Assembly: GCF_017813355.1 (NCBI RefSeq) | Contig: NZ_JAGIYZ010000019.1 | Coordinates: forward strand, 40,680 to 104,679 | Origin: Roseomonas nitratireducens | GTDB taxonomy: Bacteria; Pseudomonadota; Alphaproteobacteria; Acetobacterales; Acetobacteraceae | Direction of reading: 5' to 3' | DNA: 64,000 nt | In this document: positions 35,257 through 43,770 of the stretch, piece after piece | Layout of the letters: the number at the start of each line of letters is the position of its first letter | Numbering within the stretch: the first letter of the stretch is position 1 | Position numbers and translations under genes: made by a program | The notes under the pieces: generated by a model | Seen by the model: only the letters and a program-made list of their open reading frames with translations | Told to the model about the DNA's origin: nothing | The model's database searches: none

Positions 35257-35682
35257 ATGCAATCCGTCCCCGCGATTCCTGCCTCACCGTCGCCCCACCA
35301 AATCGTCACACGTCACCGCCGCGGCATCGAGACCGTGACATGCGGAGGTCTCTCGGCGTCGCATCGCACCGATGCCCTCCGGCGCCTCTGCCGAGCAATG
35401 GTCGCGGCGGGTCTCGTAGGCCCGGCCGAGGTCCGCGACGAGGGTGGGCGACTGCGCCTCACCGTCCGTGCCGTCGAGCGTGCCGCGCGCTTCACGCTGC
35501 ACGAAGACGACAGCGGGCTCCGTCTGCGTCCCCATCGCGACTGGACGGCCGAGCGCGACCGGCACGTGGCGACCAAGGACGGCGTTTCGACGTCCGCCGC
35601 ATCGTCCCCACCAGCGGCGCCGCAAGCAGCCCTGGAGCCGCCAGCGTCGCACCCGTGCGGCATCCCTGAGTTCGCGGCGTGA
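35257..35682 (+). CDS. Hypothetical protein, element B
   Basis: A 141-aa product from ATG 35257, chosen because AAGGAG lies 8 bp upstream. The central part (ETVTCGGLSASHRTDALRRL, VRAVERAARFTLHEDDSGLRL) looks like a small alpha/beta domain, and the C-terminal 35 residues are Pro/Ala/Ser-rich. No family is recognised. The next gene starts 36 bp downstream, so the pair may be co-transcribed. Confidence 0.6.
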   Translation: MQSVPAIPASPSPHQIVTRHRRGIETVTCGGLSASHRTDALRRLCRAMVAAGLVGPAEVRDEGGRLRLTVRAVERAARFTLHEDDSGLRLRPHRDWTAERDRHVATKDGVSTSAASSPPAAPQAALEPPASHPCGIPEFAA

Positions 35683-35717
35683 CGGCCCCGCCGCGATTCG
35701 AAATGGAGAAATCCCCC

Positions 35718-36077
35718 ATGCCCCCGCTAGCCTCTTGCACACCCCCGCCGTCCGCCTTGCCGGTTCCGTGGCCACTGACGCTCCGCCTCACGTTGCAGGA
35801 CGCTGCGCGCGTCCACCGGCTTGCCCGCGCGGTGCCTGACGCCGCGGGCGCGCCCTTCCTTAGCCCGGTCGATGCAATGCGGCTCGCCCTGGAGATCGCG
35901 GCGCAGGTTGCCGAGGCGGGCGAGTTGGACAGATTCCGTGCGCCGCGCCCCGTAGCGGACACCGGGCTCTCAACGGGGCTCTCGGAGGCGACGTGTGAAT
36001 GGCTCACCCGGGCGGGCGAGGAGATGCGGGCGCGGGCTGCGAAGACCCCAAGGGCTCGCGGCAAGGCGCGACGCTGA
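35718..36077 (+). CDS. Small helical protein, paralogue of the 33637 protein
   Basis: A 119-aa product from ATG 35718 (GGAGAA upstream). The core (LTLRLTLQDAARVHRLARAV ... PFLSPVDAMRLALEIAA ... GELDRF) aligns without gaps to the 74-aa protein at 33637. A second helical region and a basic tail (TPRARGKARR) are added at the C-terminus. Two copies in one 8-kb element suggest a duplicated regulator family, possibly ribbon-helix-helix. Function unknown. Confidence 0.6.
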   Translation: MPPLASCTPPPSALPVPWPLTLRLTLQDAARVHRLARAVPDAAGAPFLSPVDAMRLALEIAAQVAEAGELDRFRAPRPVADTGLSTGLSEATCEWLTRAGEEMRARAAKTPRARGKARR

Positions 36078-36184
36078 TTCCACCAGCGAAAATAAAGCAA
36101 TCCGCTCACTAGGCGCTGGCGCCTTTGGCGGCGAGGATTCGAGCGCCCCACCACACGGCGCTTCGGAACCCGACGGAGACCGCC

Positions 36185-36565
36185 ATGCCCTCTTCCCGAT
36201 CCAGCCGCCGCGCCTCGCTCGCGGCACATGTCGCACAGCGCGTCGCTGCGCGCCTCGCCGAGATCACCGAGCAGCACGCCACGATCCGGCGCGGCCTCAC
36301 CGCGCGGCCCGATATCGTCGCGGTCCCCCTGTGCACCGACGACGGGTTGCGGTTCGTCAGTCTAGAGGTCGGCGACGGGCCGGGCGGCCCCGCGCTGTTC
36401 GCGCTTCAGCCCGCGGCCGCGGGAGGCGGGATGGTGGTGGTGGACAGCGCCGCGGGCGTCGTGGTGGCGCGCGGGAGGGACGGCACGGCGGCTCTGAGAT
36501 CGTTCGCGAAGACCCTGCCGCGACGTCCCCCGCCGCCCCTCGCGAACGCCGCCGGCGCGGGCTAG
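36185..36565 (+). CDS. Hypothetical protein at the end of element B
   Basis: A 126-aa product from ATG 36185 with an Arg/Ala-rich helical N-terminus (SSRRASLAAHVAQRVAARLAE). A likely beta region follows (DIVAVPLCTDDGLRFVSLEVGD), then a Gly-rich segment. No family is recognised. Its stop overlaps the stop of the convergent integrase gene by 4 bp. Confidence 0.55.
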   Translation: MPSSRSSRRASLAAHVAQRVAARLAEITEQHATIRRGLTARPDIVAVPLCTDDGLRFVSLEVGDGPGGPALFALQPAAAGGGMVVVDSAAGVVVARGRDGTAALRSFAKTLPRRPPPPLANAAGAG

Positions 36566-38109
36566 GCGTCTTCCGGACCCTGCGCCGCCCTCTGCTCCAA
36601 GGGCGACGGGATACGGCGCAGGTCCTTCAGGACCTCATCAGGCATCCCGCGAAAACCAAGGCCGTAACCTGCGCCGGCGTTCCGCGGGTTGTACCGCCCA
36701 GTGATCGCGTCCTGTACCTCGGCCGGCGCCCGGACTTTGCGAAGTTCGTCCTCCATGCGGTGCCGCCAGGAATGCGCCGGGGCCTTTCGTTTGTCCGTGA
36801 TGCCGACCGAGCGGCGCATCCACCGTCCAATTCGGCCCTGAGCGGGCGCGACGCGGGAGCCGCGTGGGTCGGGCGCGAGGTCCGGGAACAGGGGGCCGTC
36901 GGGGTTCGCGGGAAGACCCGCGACATAATCGAGGAAGCCCTCCGAGATTAGCGCCGGATGCAAAGGCACCATGCGCTGCATGGTCGCGTTCTTGCCCGCT
37001 CGCGTCTCCGTTGGGCGAATATCGAGGAACGGAACATCGCGCTCCCTCTGCACAGCGCAGCGCCGAAGTTCGGCGAGTTCGCCAATCCGCGCGCCGGTGA
37101 AGCACAAGAGCCAAGGTAGCCAGCGCAGCGCACCGCTCTCCTGTCGCGCAGCGGTGAGAATGCGCGCCGCCTCCTCATCGTCGTATGGGGCGCGCGGCGC
37201 GGGGCCTCGGCGGTTCACCTTCGGCGCCATCTGAGCACACGGATTGTCAGAGACTTTCCCGTTGCGCACCGCCCAACGGAAAACCGCTCCCGCGCTCAAA
37301 ACATCGTCCGCAACGGTGCCAACGTCCTTGCCTTCCGCGAGGCGAGCCTCCTTGAACCTCACCACGTCCGCGACCGTGATGCGGCGGACATCGTCGAACC
37401 CCAGGACGCGCTCGATCTGTCGGAACGTCGCCCGATACTTCTTCAACGTGCTTGGCGCCGGCCGCGTTTCCGTCGCCCAGGCCGCAAGCAAGGCTGCGCT
37501 TCTGAGCGGCTCGGCCTTCGCGGTGGGCTCCCGCGAGACGAGAGCGGGAAATTCCGCCTCAGCGGGATCAGGCGCCCAGCGCCCGCCGGCGCGCCGGACG
37601 GCCCGCACCGCAAGGTCTATTCGGGCACCGGCAATCGCTGTTGCTGTCAGTCGGCGGGTCGTCTCGTCCGCAGCGATCCCGCGAAGCGCAAGGACCGCAT
37701 CCGCGGTGGCTTGGTCGTCATCCGTCGCCGTCACGTCGCCCTCAATGGGGTCAACGCGGTCGTTGACGACAATGTCCTGTTCCACGTCGCGCACATCCGG
37801 GTCGCCGGGCGCCGCGTCGATCTTCGCGCCTTCAACGCGATACCACTCGCCGACGATGGCGGCGACTTCCTGTGGGCTGAGGGACGCAGCAGCGCCGCGG
37901 TGCTGGGCCCAAGCCGCCGCGATGCGCGCCTCGAACTCTGCAATGACGGCAGGACCGCGCCGCCGCGCCTCCGCATCGTCCTTGGTGCCCAGCGAGCGCT
38001 TCAATTCGCGAACGCCGATGATGGCGCGCAGGGCCTTCGGAACGCCCTTGCGGACTTCCCAAATGCCGCTCTTTGGGTCCTTCGTCGGTCGCGTCATCAC
38101 CAAGGCCAT
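36562..38109 (-). CDS. Tyrosine recombinase (integrase) of element B
   Basis: A 515-aa phage-type integrase from ATG 38109. The N-terminal region (SGIWEVRKGVPKALRAIIGV, SLGTKDDAEARRRGPAVIAEF) is the arm-binding type found in many alphaproteobacterial island integrases. The catalytic domain shows LLCFTGARIGELAELRRC (first Arg), PAHSWRHRMEDELRK (HxxR box) and a probable Tyr in YNPRNAGAGYGLG. It reads away from the 48-bp att copy 79 bp upstream, which it presumably recognises together with the copy at 30028. TGTGCC repeats overlap its start codon, hinting at autoregulation. Confidence 0.88.
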   Translation of the reverse strand: MALVMTRPTKDPKSGIWEVRKGVPKALRAIIGVRELKRSLGTKDDAEARRRGPAVIAEFEARIAAAWAQHRGAAASLSPQEVAAIVGEWYRVEGAKIDAAPGDPDVRDVEQDIVVNDRVDPIEGDVTATDDDQATADAVLALRGIAADETTRRLTATAIAGARIDLAVRAVRRAGGRWAPDPAEAEFPALVSREPTAKAEPLRSAALLAAWATETRPAPSTLKKYRATFRQIERVLGFDDVRRITVADVVRFKEARLAEGKDVGTVADDVLSAGAVFRWAVRNGKVSDNPCAQMAPKVNRRGPAPRAPYDDEEAARILTAARQESGALRWLPWLLCFTGARIGELAELRRCAVQRERDVPFLDIRPTETRAGKNATMQRMVPLHPALISEGFLDYVAGLPANPDGPLFPDLAPDPRGSRVAPAQGRIGRWMRRSVGITDKRKAPAHSWRHRMEDELRKVRAPAEVQDAITGRYNPRNAGAGYGLGFRGMPDEVLKDLRRIPSPLEQRAAQGPEDA

Positions 38110-38127
38110 GTGCCGCCCCTTTGTGCC
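38109..38127 (+). repeat. Paired TGTGCC motifs at the integrase B start
   Basis: TGTGCC at 38109-38114 and 38122-38127, 13 bp apart, the same pair and spacing as at 30115-30133. The first copy abuts the integrase start codon (38109-38107 on the minus strand). Candidate arm-type binding sites or operator. Confidence 0.4.
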
Positions 38128-38187
38128 TAGAGGGGCGTCGCAATGTCCTGATTTTCCGAGATATCGAGGCCCGTCAAGGGCTTCGGA

Positions 38188-38235
38188 TGGTGCTGCTGGA
38201 GAGGATTGAACTCTCGACCTCTCCCTTACCAAGGG
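38188..38235 (+). repeat. Middle att copy, 48 bp of tRNA-Thr 3' half
   Basis: Forty-eight bases identical to 58375-58422, covering the tRNA-Thr CCA end, acceptor stem, T arm, variable loop and anticodon loop up to the anticodon stem. The match ends abruptly after CCAAGGG. It lies between the two divergent integrase genes and forms the junction of elements A and B. It is a duplicated 3' half and not a functional tRNA. Confidence 0.93.
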
Positions 38236-38351
38236 TGCCACCCCTGCCTGATCGAGCCTGAGCCTCCCCAATTGAGCCCTACGTTGTCCTTATTATACCT
38301 TGTATATCTGACCTCTCCCGCGATATTGAGCCTGACCAAGTCGGATTAGGC

Positions 38352-38372
38352 GTGTTGGCCCGGTGTTGGCCC
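38352..38372 (+). repeat. Two GTGTTGGCCC repeats at left end of element A (candidate arm sites)
   Basis: GTGTTGGCCC occurs at 38352-38361 and 38363-38372, starts 11 bp apart (one helical turn), just upstream of the integrase A ATG. Near-identical repeats with the same 11-bp offset occur at 58307-58327 at the other end of the element. Paired repeats at both ends are what arm-type integrase sites look like. Confidence 0.6.
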
Positions 38373-38392
38373 CGAAAGGCGGGAGAGGTCGA

Positions 38393-39658
38393 ATGGCGGA
38401 TCGAGTGAACCTGACCCAGGCGGCAGTCGAGCGGCTTCTGGCCGAACCCGCCGACCGGCGTACCTGGGACGAAAAGGTGCGGCACCTCGCCCTCCGGCAG
38501 CGGGCCTCCGGCGCCGCGTCCTGGGTCGTGGTCTACAGGACCACAGGCGGCAGGCGCGGCAGCGTCCGCGAAGTCACGCTCGGCGACGCGCGCGAGACGA
38601 AGCCGGAGGTGGCGCGCACCGAGGCGCGGAAGGTCATGGGCCAGACCGCCGAGGGCCGCGACCCTGCCGCCGAGCGGGCCGCCGCCAGGGCCGCCATGAC
38701 GGTGCGCGAGGCGATCGAGCAGTACGCTGCGACCCTGGCCTCTCACCGCAACCACAAGACCATCACCAGCCTCCTTCGCCGAGAACTGGCGGCGCAACTC
38801 GGGACGCGGCGCCTGCGCGACCTGACCCGAGCCGACCTCATCGAGCGCATCTCCACCGTCGAGCGAGATGGCAGGCGCGGCGCAGCCGAGATGCTGCGGC
38901 GAGACACGGGGGGCATGCTGAACTGGGCCGCCAACACCGGCCTGATCACGGCCAGCCCCCTTGCGGGATGGAGGAAGCCCCGTGCCACCAAGGCCGAGAT
39001 GCTGGAGCGCGAGGGCCGCGCTGGGCGCGCGCTGTTGAAGGTCGAGGTCGAAGTGCTGCACGCCGCGCGCGCCGCCCTACCGCACCGGGAGAGCGCGTTC
39101 CTGCTGCTCCTCCTGGCAACCGGCATGCGACGGCAGGAAGCGGAGCGGGCCAAGTGGTCGGACATAACGACCGACGCCCACGGCTCGTGGCTGACGATCC
39201 CGGCGGCGAACGCCAAGAACGCGCGGGCGCACAAAGTCTTCCTCGTCCCTACCATCGCCGCCGCGCTCGACGCGCTCGACCGGATCGGCAGCTACGTCTT
39301 CGGCGGCGCGAAGGCGTGGAGCGACAACCGCACGCGCTTCAACGAGGCGATGAACGACGCCTTTGCCTGGGCCTGGAGGCAAAAGCACGGCGCCGAGGCC
39401 GAGGCCCCTCGCCTGCGGTTGCACGATCTGCGCCGCACCTTCCGCAGCGCATGTTCCGAGGCGGGCGTCGAGACGGACCTGGCGGAGTTCCTGCTGAACC
39501 ACGTGCGCGACGACCTGATCGAGAGGTACGACCGCGCCGACCGGCTTCCTGCTCGCGCCGAAGCCACACGGCGCGCCTGCGCCTGGCTGCTGCCGCCCGA
39601 AAAGAAGCCCAGCACCGGTAAGGTCGTGCGCCTGCCGCGAAAGGCTGTGGCGTCGTGA
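38393..39658 (+). CDS. Tyrosine recombinase (integrase) of element A
   Basis: A 421-aa phage/P4-type integrase from ATG 38393 (GGGAGAGG upstream). The N-terminal domain (HLALRQRASGAASWVVVYRT ... EVTLGDARETKPEVARTEAR) is the DUF4102-like arm-binding domain. A core-binding SAM-like domain follows. The catalytic part has LLLATGMRRQEAERAKWSDI (Arg), LRLHDLRRTFRSACSEAGV (HxxR) and the last box LLNHVRDDLIERYDR (His ... Tyr). It starts 158 bp right of the middle att copy and reads into the element. Its stop overlaps the next gene's GTG start (GTGA). Confidence 0.92.
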   Translation: MADRVNLTQAAVERLLAEPADRRTWDEKVRHLALRQRASGAASWVVVYRTTGGRRGSVREVTLGDARETKPEVARTEARKVMGQTAEGRDPAAERAAARAAMTVREAIEQYAATLASHRNHKTITSLLRRELAAQLGTRRLRDLTRADLIERISTVERDGRRGAAEMLRRDTGGMLNWAANTGLITASPLAGWRKPRATKAEMLEREGRAGRALLKVEVEVLHAARAALPHRESAFLLLLLATGMRRQEAERAKWSDITTDAHGSWLTIPAANAKNARAHKVFLVPTIAAALDALDRIGSYVFGGAKAWSDNRTRFNEAMNDAFAWAWRQKHGAEAEAPRLRLHDLRRTFRSACSEAGVETDLAEFLLNHVRDDLIERYDRADRLPARAEATRRACAWLLPPEKKPSTGKVVRLPRKAVAS

Positions 39659-40236
39659 CGACGAGGAAGAAGATCGACGGGGATCTTGTACCTGCCCAAA
39701 CGGTGCCGCGCGAGGACGAGGTGCGGGCGGAAATCCTGGCGCGCCTGTCCGCCAGTGGCAAACCGGGCGACCGCACCCTCGCAGAGCGCCTCCAGACCGA
39801 CGAACATGGCGCCGCTCTGCTACGCCGGGCGGTGCTGGTGCTGCTGGTCGCCCAGGCCGAGTTCACGTTGTACAGCGAACACCGGCTGTATCGCCCCCCG
39901 CCCGACGAGTTCGACCGCGAGTTCCTCCATGAGATGGTCCTGATGGCTGTGCTCGGCATGCTGCGCTCGGAGACGGACGTGCGTCGCGCCCCGGCGGCGA
40001 AGGGCGGCGGCGCGAAGAAGGGCCACACCAAGTACGGGGCTGACGTGCGTGACTACGCCGTCGCGATCTACCTGAACCAGACCACGCATCTGAAGCGACA
40101 GAGCGAGCGCCTCAACGTCACCCGGCGCCTGCTGGTCGAGGGGGACGCGAAGGCGGGCATCAAGCGCCCCCTTCCGCCGCCTTCAACTATCCGCTCCTGG
40201 GTCGAGGCCGAGAAAAACGCAACCGGACGAAAATAG
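39655..40236 (+). CDS. Hypothetical protein coupled to integrase A
   Basis: A 193-aa product from GTG 39655, overlapping the integrase stop by 4 nt. The central region is helical (DEHGAALLRRAVLVLLVAQAEFTL, EFLHEMVLMAVLGMLRSE), and the C-terminal region ends in a putative DNA-binding-type helix set (LKRQSERLNVTRRLLVEGDA, STIRSWVEAEKN). No family recognised. Tight coupling to the integrase suggests a role in integration/excision or in early regulation. Confidence 0.65.
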   Translation: MTTRKKIDGDLVPAQTVPREDEVRAEILARLSASGKPGDRTLAERLQTDEHGAALLRRAVLVLLVAQAEFTLYSEHRLYRPPPDEFDREFLHEMVLMAVLGMLRSETDVRRAPAAKGGGAKKGHTKYGADVRDYAVAIYLNQTTHLKRQSERLNVTRRLLVEGDAKAGIKRPLPPPSTIRSWVEAEKNATGRK

Positions 40237-40320
40237 TCTGCAGGATACAGAGCACCTCGCATTTCGTCTGCGATAGTTGGTCTGCCGGGCCGTGCATTCC
40301 GCGCTGCCACGGAGAGGACC

Positions 40321-40602
40321 ATGCCAAAGACGAAGAGCAAGGCAGCGCCCACCGTCGAAACGCCTCAGGCACCGCCTGCGGCGATCACCGACCCCGACAC
40401 GCTGCCGATCCTGATGACGACGCGCGAATTGTCGGCCTTCACCAAGGTGCAGGAGCAGACCCTGGAGAGTTGGCGCCCTCGTGGCGAGGGACCGGTCTAC
40501 ACGCGCCTCGGGCGCAGCATCCGCTACCACCGCGCCGACGTGTTGGCCTGGCTCGTACAACGGCGCGTAGTAGCACACGATCCCACCAAGGTGCTGTCGT
40601 GA
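40321..40602 (+). CDS. AlpA/excisionase-like helix-turn-helix protein
   Basis: A 93-aa winged-HTH (MerR-like) protein. After a disordered N-terminus comes MTTRELSAFTKVQEQTLESW, then GPVYTRLGRSIRYHRADVLAWL. This is the standard AlpA/Xis-type HTH_17 pattern, with the wing residue cluster GRSIRY. In P4 and PICIs, AlpA activates integrase or replication genes, and relatives act as excisionases. It lies between the integrase and primase genes, the expected position. Its stop overlaps the next GTG start. Confidence 0.85.
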   Translation: MPKTKSKAAPTVETPQAPPAAITDPDTLPILMTTRELSAFTKVQEQTLESWRPRGEGPVYTRLGRSIRYHRADVLAWLVQRRVVAHDPTKVLS

Positions 40603-41018
40603 CACAGTGCGCCATCGGCGCCGGGTCTAGCGTTGAGTATTCCCGCCTGTCGACTGGTCACACGCCGCTGCTGCCCTCCGGCGAACACGACGTGCGCATC
40701 GACTGTGCGCGCATCGACACCACCCGGCCCGGCGAAACTTGGCTTCGGCTGATGCTCGTGACCGAGGGCGGCGCCGCGCCCGTCAGGCTGCTGGTGGCGG
40801 GAGGCGCGCCGGAGCGCCGCCAGAGCGATCTGGCGAGGCTGCTTGGCCTCCTCAGGGCGCTGCAAGTGCCTGAGGTGCCGGAGAGGCTTGGGCGGCTCCT
40901 GGCGGCTCTCCAAGGCAACCGCAGGCGGGTCCGCGTGGCTCTCGCCACTTGGAAGACCCCGAACGGGCGCATGGTGCCGATCCTGAGGAGCTTCGCGGCA
41001 CTGGGGGTGCGGTCATGA
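40599..41018 (+). CDS. Hypothetical protein in the replication module of element A
   Basis: A 139-aa product from GTG 40599 (overlapping the alpA-like stop). It has an N-terminal beta-rich region (HDVRIDCARIDTTRPGETWL, RLMLVTEGGAAPVRLLVAGG), a helical segment (QSDLARLLGLLRALQVPE) and the strand RVRVALATWKTPNGRMVPIL. The layout resembles small phage proteins that bind single-stranded DNA or sit near recombination genes, but no family is recognised. Coupled to the primase (ATGA). Confidence 0.6.
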   Translation: MTQCAIGAGSSVEYSRLSTGHTPLLPSGEHDVRIDCARIDTTRPGETWLRLMLVTEGGAAPVRLLVAGGAPERRQSDLARLLGLLRALQVPEVPERLGRLLAALQGNRRRVRVALATWKTPNGRMVPILRSFAALGVRS

Positions 41019-42235
41019 CCACGCCGCAGGTCGATCCCACTGGGGTGTGGGGCTGCACGCTCGCCATTTCCCCTGAGGGCAGCATCGCCACAAAAGTTCG
41101 CTACGGGACGGAGCCAAGGGACGAAACCTCGGCTCCCCGGTTCTTGCGCATGACCCTGAAGCCCCTCGTTCTGCCGAACGAGATAGCGAGGTTGGACCGC
41201 CTGCTGCTGCGGCTGATGGACCGTCCGGATATCTGCGTCCTGCGTGGAGCCGTGCTGCCCGGCGTCGATCTGGCGAAGCAGCAGCGCAGGCTCCTGCACG
41301 ACCGCCCGGACGAGGCCGACGGGCGCCCGACAATGGTCGAGGTGCGGCGCCAATGGCTGGCCCTCGACCTCGACGCCGTCGAGTTCCCTGCCGGTGTGGA
41401 CTGGCGCACGGAACCGGGGCGCTGCGCCCGCGAGGCGGCGAACGCGGTGCTGCCGGAGTGGCTGCTCGACGCCGACATGATTGTGCAGTTCACCAGCGGC
41501 ATGGGCTTCAAGCCCACCGTGCGGATCCGGACATGGCATCTGCTCGACCGGCCCCTGGTGCGCGAGGAGATTATGCGCCTGCTGGCGGATCGGACGACGT
41601 TCGACGCCAGCGTGCTGGTGCCCGTGCAGCCGATCTACACGGCGCGCCCCGTGTTCCGTGGCGGTGTCGCGGATCCGCTGCCGGGCAAGGCGCGGGCGTA
41701 TCTCTTTCGGTCCAAGCACCGCCTCGCGGTCGTGCCCCCTATCCCACCCATGCCTATGCGCCTGCTGACGCAGTTCAGCGGGACCGCTGCTGGCCTGGAG
41801 ATGAGCGGCACGGTCGAGGAGCTGCTCGCCGCAATGCGGCCCATGCACATGGGCGGCATCGGCCTCTACGAGAGCAGCAAGAAGATTATCGCGCGCTGGG
41901 TCCGCGAGAATGGTGCAAAGGCGGATGCAAACGGGATTATCGCGCGGTGCGTAGCGGTCGCAGAGCGGTGCGGCGCCGACCGGGCCTATCTCGTGGCACT
42001 CAGCGGAACGCTGCCGGGCTTCGCGCGGTTCTGCGCGGCGCAACAGGAGAGCGAGCGCGACCGCGCGCTGGATGAGATCGCCAGGGTTGTTGGTGTCGCC
42101 GCGCGCGATACCGCGAGCGGCAGATCGACGCGCGCGGACGCCGCCAGTGCAACCCGTGAGGCGGTGATGAACGACCTAACAAGGCTGGAGGGGTGCTTCA
42201 GCAGCTTCGTTGCCGAAAAGAAGGAGCGCGCATGA
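41015..42235 (+). CDS. Archaeo-eukaryotic-type primase domain protein (putative replication primase)
   Basis: A 406-aa protein coupled to the helicase gene downstream. The motif WLALDLDAVEFPAGVDW (about residue 112) resembles the acidic motif I of AEP primases. VQFTSGMGFKPTVRIRTWHLL (about 160) occupies the motif II place, and PVQPIYTARPVFRGGVADPLPG follows as in phage and plasmid primases. The canonical sxH of motif II is not obvious (SGMGFK instead), so activity may be altered. A helical C-terminal region (residues about 275-406) could be the PriCT-type linker to the helicase. Role inferred: initiation of element DNA synthesis. Confidence 0.65.
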   Translation: MTTPQVDPTGVWGCTLAISPEGSIATKVRYGTEPRDETSAPRFLRMTLKPLVLPNEIARLDRLLLRLMDRPDICVLRGAVLPGVDLAKQQRRLLHDRPDEADGRPTMVEVRRQWLALDLDAVEFPAGVDWRTEPGRCAREAANAVLPEWLLDADMIVQFTSGMGFKPTVRIRTWHLLDRPLVREEIMRLLADRTTFDASVLVPVQPIYTARPVFRGGVADPLPGKARAYLFRSKHRLAVVPPIPPMPMRLLTQFSGTAAGLEMSGTVEELLAAMRPMHMGGIGLYESSKKIIARWVRENGAKADANGIIARCVAVAERCGADRAYLVALSGTLPGFARFCAAQQESERDRALDEIARVVGVAARDTASGRSTRADAASATREAVMNDLTRLEGCFSSFVAEKKERA

Positions 42236-43770
42236 AGGACGGGATGAAAGGCGGCACTGGTGGCGCCGATATCGTGACGCAGGAAACCGACGAGCAGGAA
42301 CTTACGCGGCTCGCGGCTCTCGCCCCCTTCGAGTACGACCGGCAGCGCGCGGGGGCCGCGAAGGCGCTGGGCGTCAGCGTGAGGACGCTGGATAAACAGA
42401 TCCGCCAGCGCCACGCCGTGCAGAAGGCGACAAGCGTGGCAGTCTCGACGGTGCGCGGACATGACGCCATCGCGCTCGCCTTCGTCCAGGAGAACGCCGA
42501 GCGCATGAAGTACTGCGCCCAGGCAGGCGGCTGGTTCGTGTTCCAGCGCGGCGTCTGGCGGAAGGACGAGGATGGTTTCGTACGCGACGCCATCCGGGAA
42601 CAATGCCGCGTTGAAGCGGCGCAGGCGAGCGGTCTGGGTCCGAGGGAGCGCCTCGCGATGCAGGCTGCCTCCTTCGTAAATGGCGTCGAAGCGCTGGCAA
42701 AGGTGGACCGTGCGGTGGTCATCGAGCCGTCGTTGTTCGACGCTGACCCCTGGCTGCTCGGCACGCCCGAAGGCGTCGTGGATCTTCGCTCGGGTGTGAT
42801 GCGGCCTGGTAGGGCCATGGACTTCGTGTCGATGACGACGGCGGTCGGGCCCGCCGACACCGAGGACTGCCCGCGCTGGCACCAGTTCCTGCAGGAGATC
42901 ACCAGGAACAGGCAGGAACTGATCGACTACCTCCAGGCGGCGCTGGGGTACTCGATCATCGGTCTGACGGACGAGCAGATCGCGCTGGTGATGTACGGGC
43001 CGGGCGGCAATGGGAAGGGCGTGCTGCTGAACACGGTGGCCCATGTGCTGAAGGATTACGCGAAGCAGGGCGACCTCGATCTGTTCAGGCTGACACGGGG
43101 CGACAAGCACCCGACCGGCATGGCGCGGCTGAAGGGAGCGAGGCTTCTGACGGTCAGCGAGATGGGCGCCGATGACACCCTGGACGCGATGCGTCTCAAA
43201 GCCTTGACAGGCGGCGATCCTGTAGCGGCGAGGTTCATGGGGAAGGACTTCTTCACCATGACCCCGAGCTTCACGCCGGTCATCTCGACCAACCACATGC
43301 CGCGCCTCGCTGAGGGCATTCAGCCTGCGATGACGCGGCGGCTGCGCGTGGTGCCCTTCGATGCGTTCTTTGAGAACCCTGATGCAACTCTGTCGGAGAG
43401 GCTTAAGGGCGAGGCGCGGGGCATTCTGCGGTGGCTCGTCAATGGCGCGGCCCGCTGGGGTAGCGGCACGAAGCTCGATACGCCCGAAAGCGTAAATCAA
43501 GCCACGCAACAGTACTTCATCAACCAGGACACGGTCGGGGCCTGGATCGCGGGTCGCTGCGTGACAGGGGGTCGTGTCGAGACGCCTCCGTCGGCGCTGC
43601 TTGCGGACTACAACCAGTGGGCGCGGGTCAACCGGGAGCGGGAACTCAGCCGAGCGACATTCAAAGAGGAGATGACGAGGCGGCCTAGGAGCTTCCGCTG
43701 GAAGGCAGTCAATGGCGTGACCGTCGTCGAGGGTATCCGCCTGCGGGAGGGTAGTGATTTCCCGGCGTAG
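42232..43770 (+). CDS. P4-like phage/plasmid DNA helicase (D5/SF3 type)
   Basis: A 512-aa SF3-type helicase. The N-terminal half includes a D5_N-like region (WLLGTPEGVVDLRSGVMRPG, LQAALGYSIIGLTDEQIALV). Walker A is MYGPGGNGKGVLLNTVAHVL, with Val where Ser/Thr is usual. Walker B-like LLTVSEMG, sensor-1 VISTNHMPRL and an arginine-finger region MTRRLRVVPFDAFF follow. These match P4 alpha/D5 helicases, which load at an origin and unwind DNA for the attached or neighbouring primase. The gene overlaps the primase gene by 4 nt, and an origin-like inverted repeat lies just downstream. Confidence 0.9.
   Translation: MKDGMKGGTGGADIVTQETDEQELTRLAALAPFEYDRQRAGAAKALGVSVRTLDKQIRQRHAVQKATSVAVSTVRGHDAIALAFVQENAERMKYCAQAGGWFVFQRGVWRKDEDGFVRDAIREQCRVEAAQASGLGPRERLAMQAASFVNGVEALAKVDRAVVIEPSLFDADPWLLGTPEGVVDLRSGVMRPGRAMDFVSMTTAVGPADTEDCPRWHQFLQEITRNRQELIDYLQAALGYSIIGLTDEQIALVMYGPGGNGKGVLLNTVAHVLKDYAKQGDLDLFRLTRGDKHPTGMARLKGARLLTVSEMGADDTLDAMRLKALTGGDPVAARFMGKDFFTMTPSFTPVISTNHMPRLAEGIQPAMTRRLRVVPFDAFFENPDATLSERLKGEARGILRWLVNGAARWGSGTKLDTPESVNQATQQYFINQDTVGAWIAGRCVTGGRVETPPSALLADYNQWARVNRERELSRATFKEEMTRRPRSFRWKAVNGVTVVEGIRLREGSDFPA

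Larger units (their letters stand above)
30028..38187. mobile_element. Integrative element B (tyrosine integrase, reverse transcriptase cargo)
   Basis: An 8.2-kb element bounded by copies of the 3' end of tRNA-Thr: 23 bp at 30028 and the 48-bp copy at 38188. It carries its own tyrosine integrase next to the right end (36562-38109), a reverse transcriptase with a long structured leader next to the left end, a serine recombinase and at least six small unknown genes. No replication, capsid or conjugation genes are visible. It is internal to element A in a tandem array. Boundaries rest on the repeats and are approximate. Confidence 0.75.

Noticed and set aside
38188..38235. A second tRNA-Thr gene
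   Set aside because: Only the 3' half is present and the match ends at the anticodon stem; it cannot fold into a cloverleaf.
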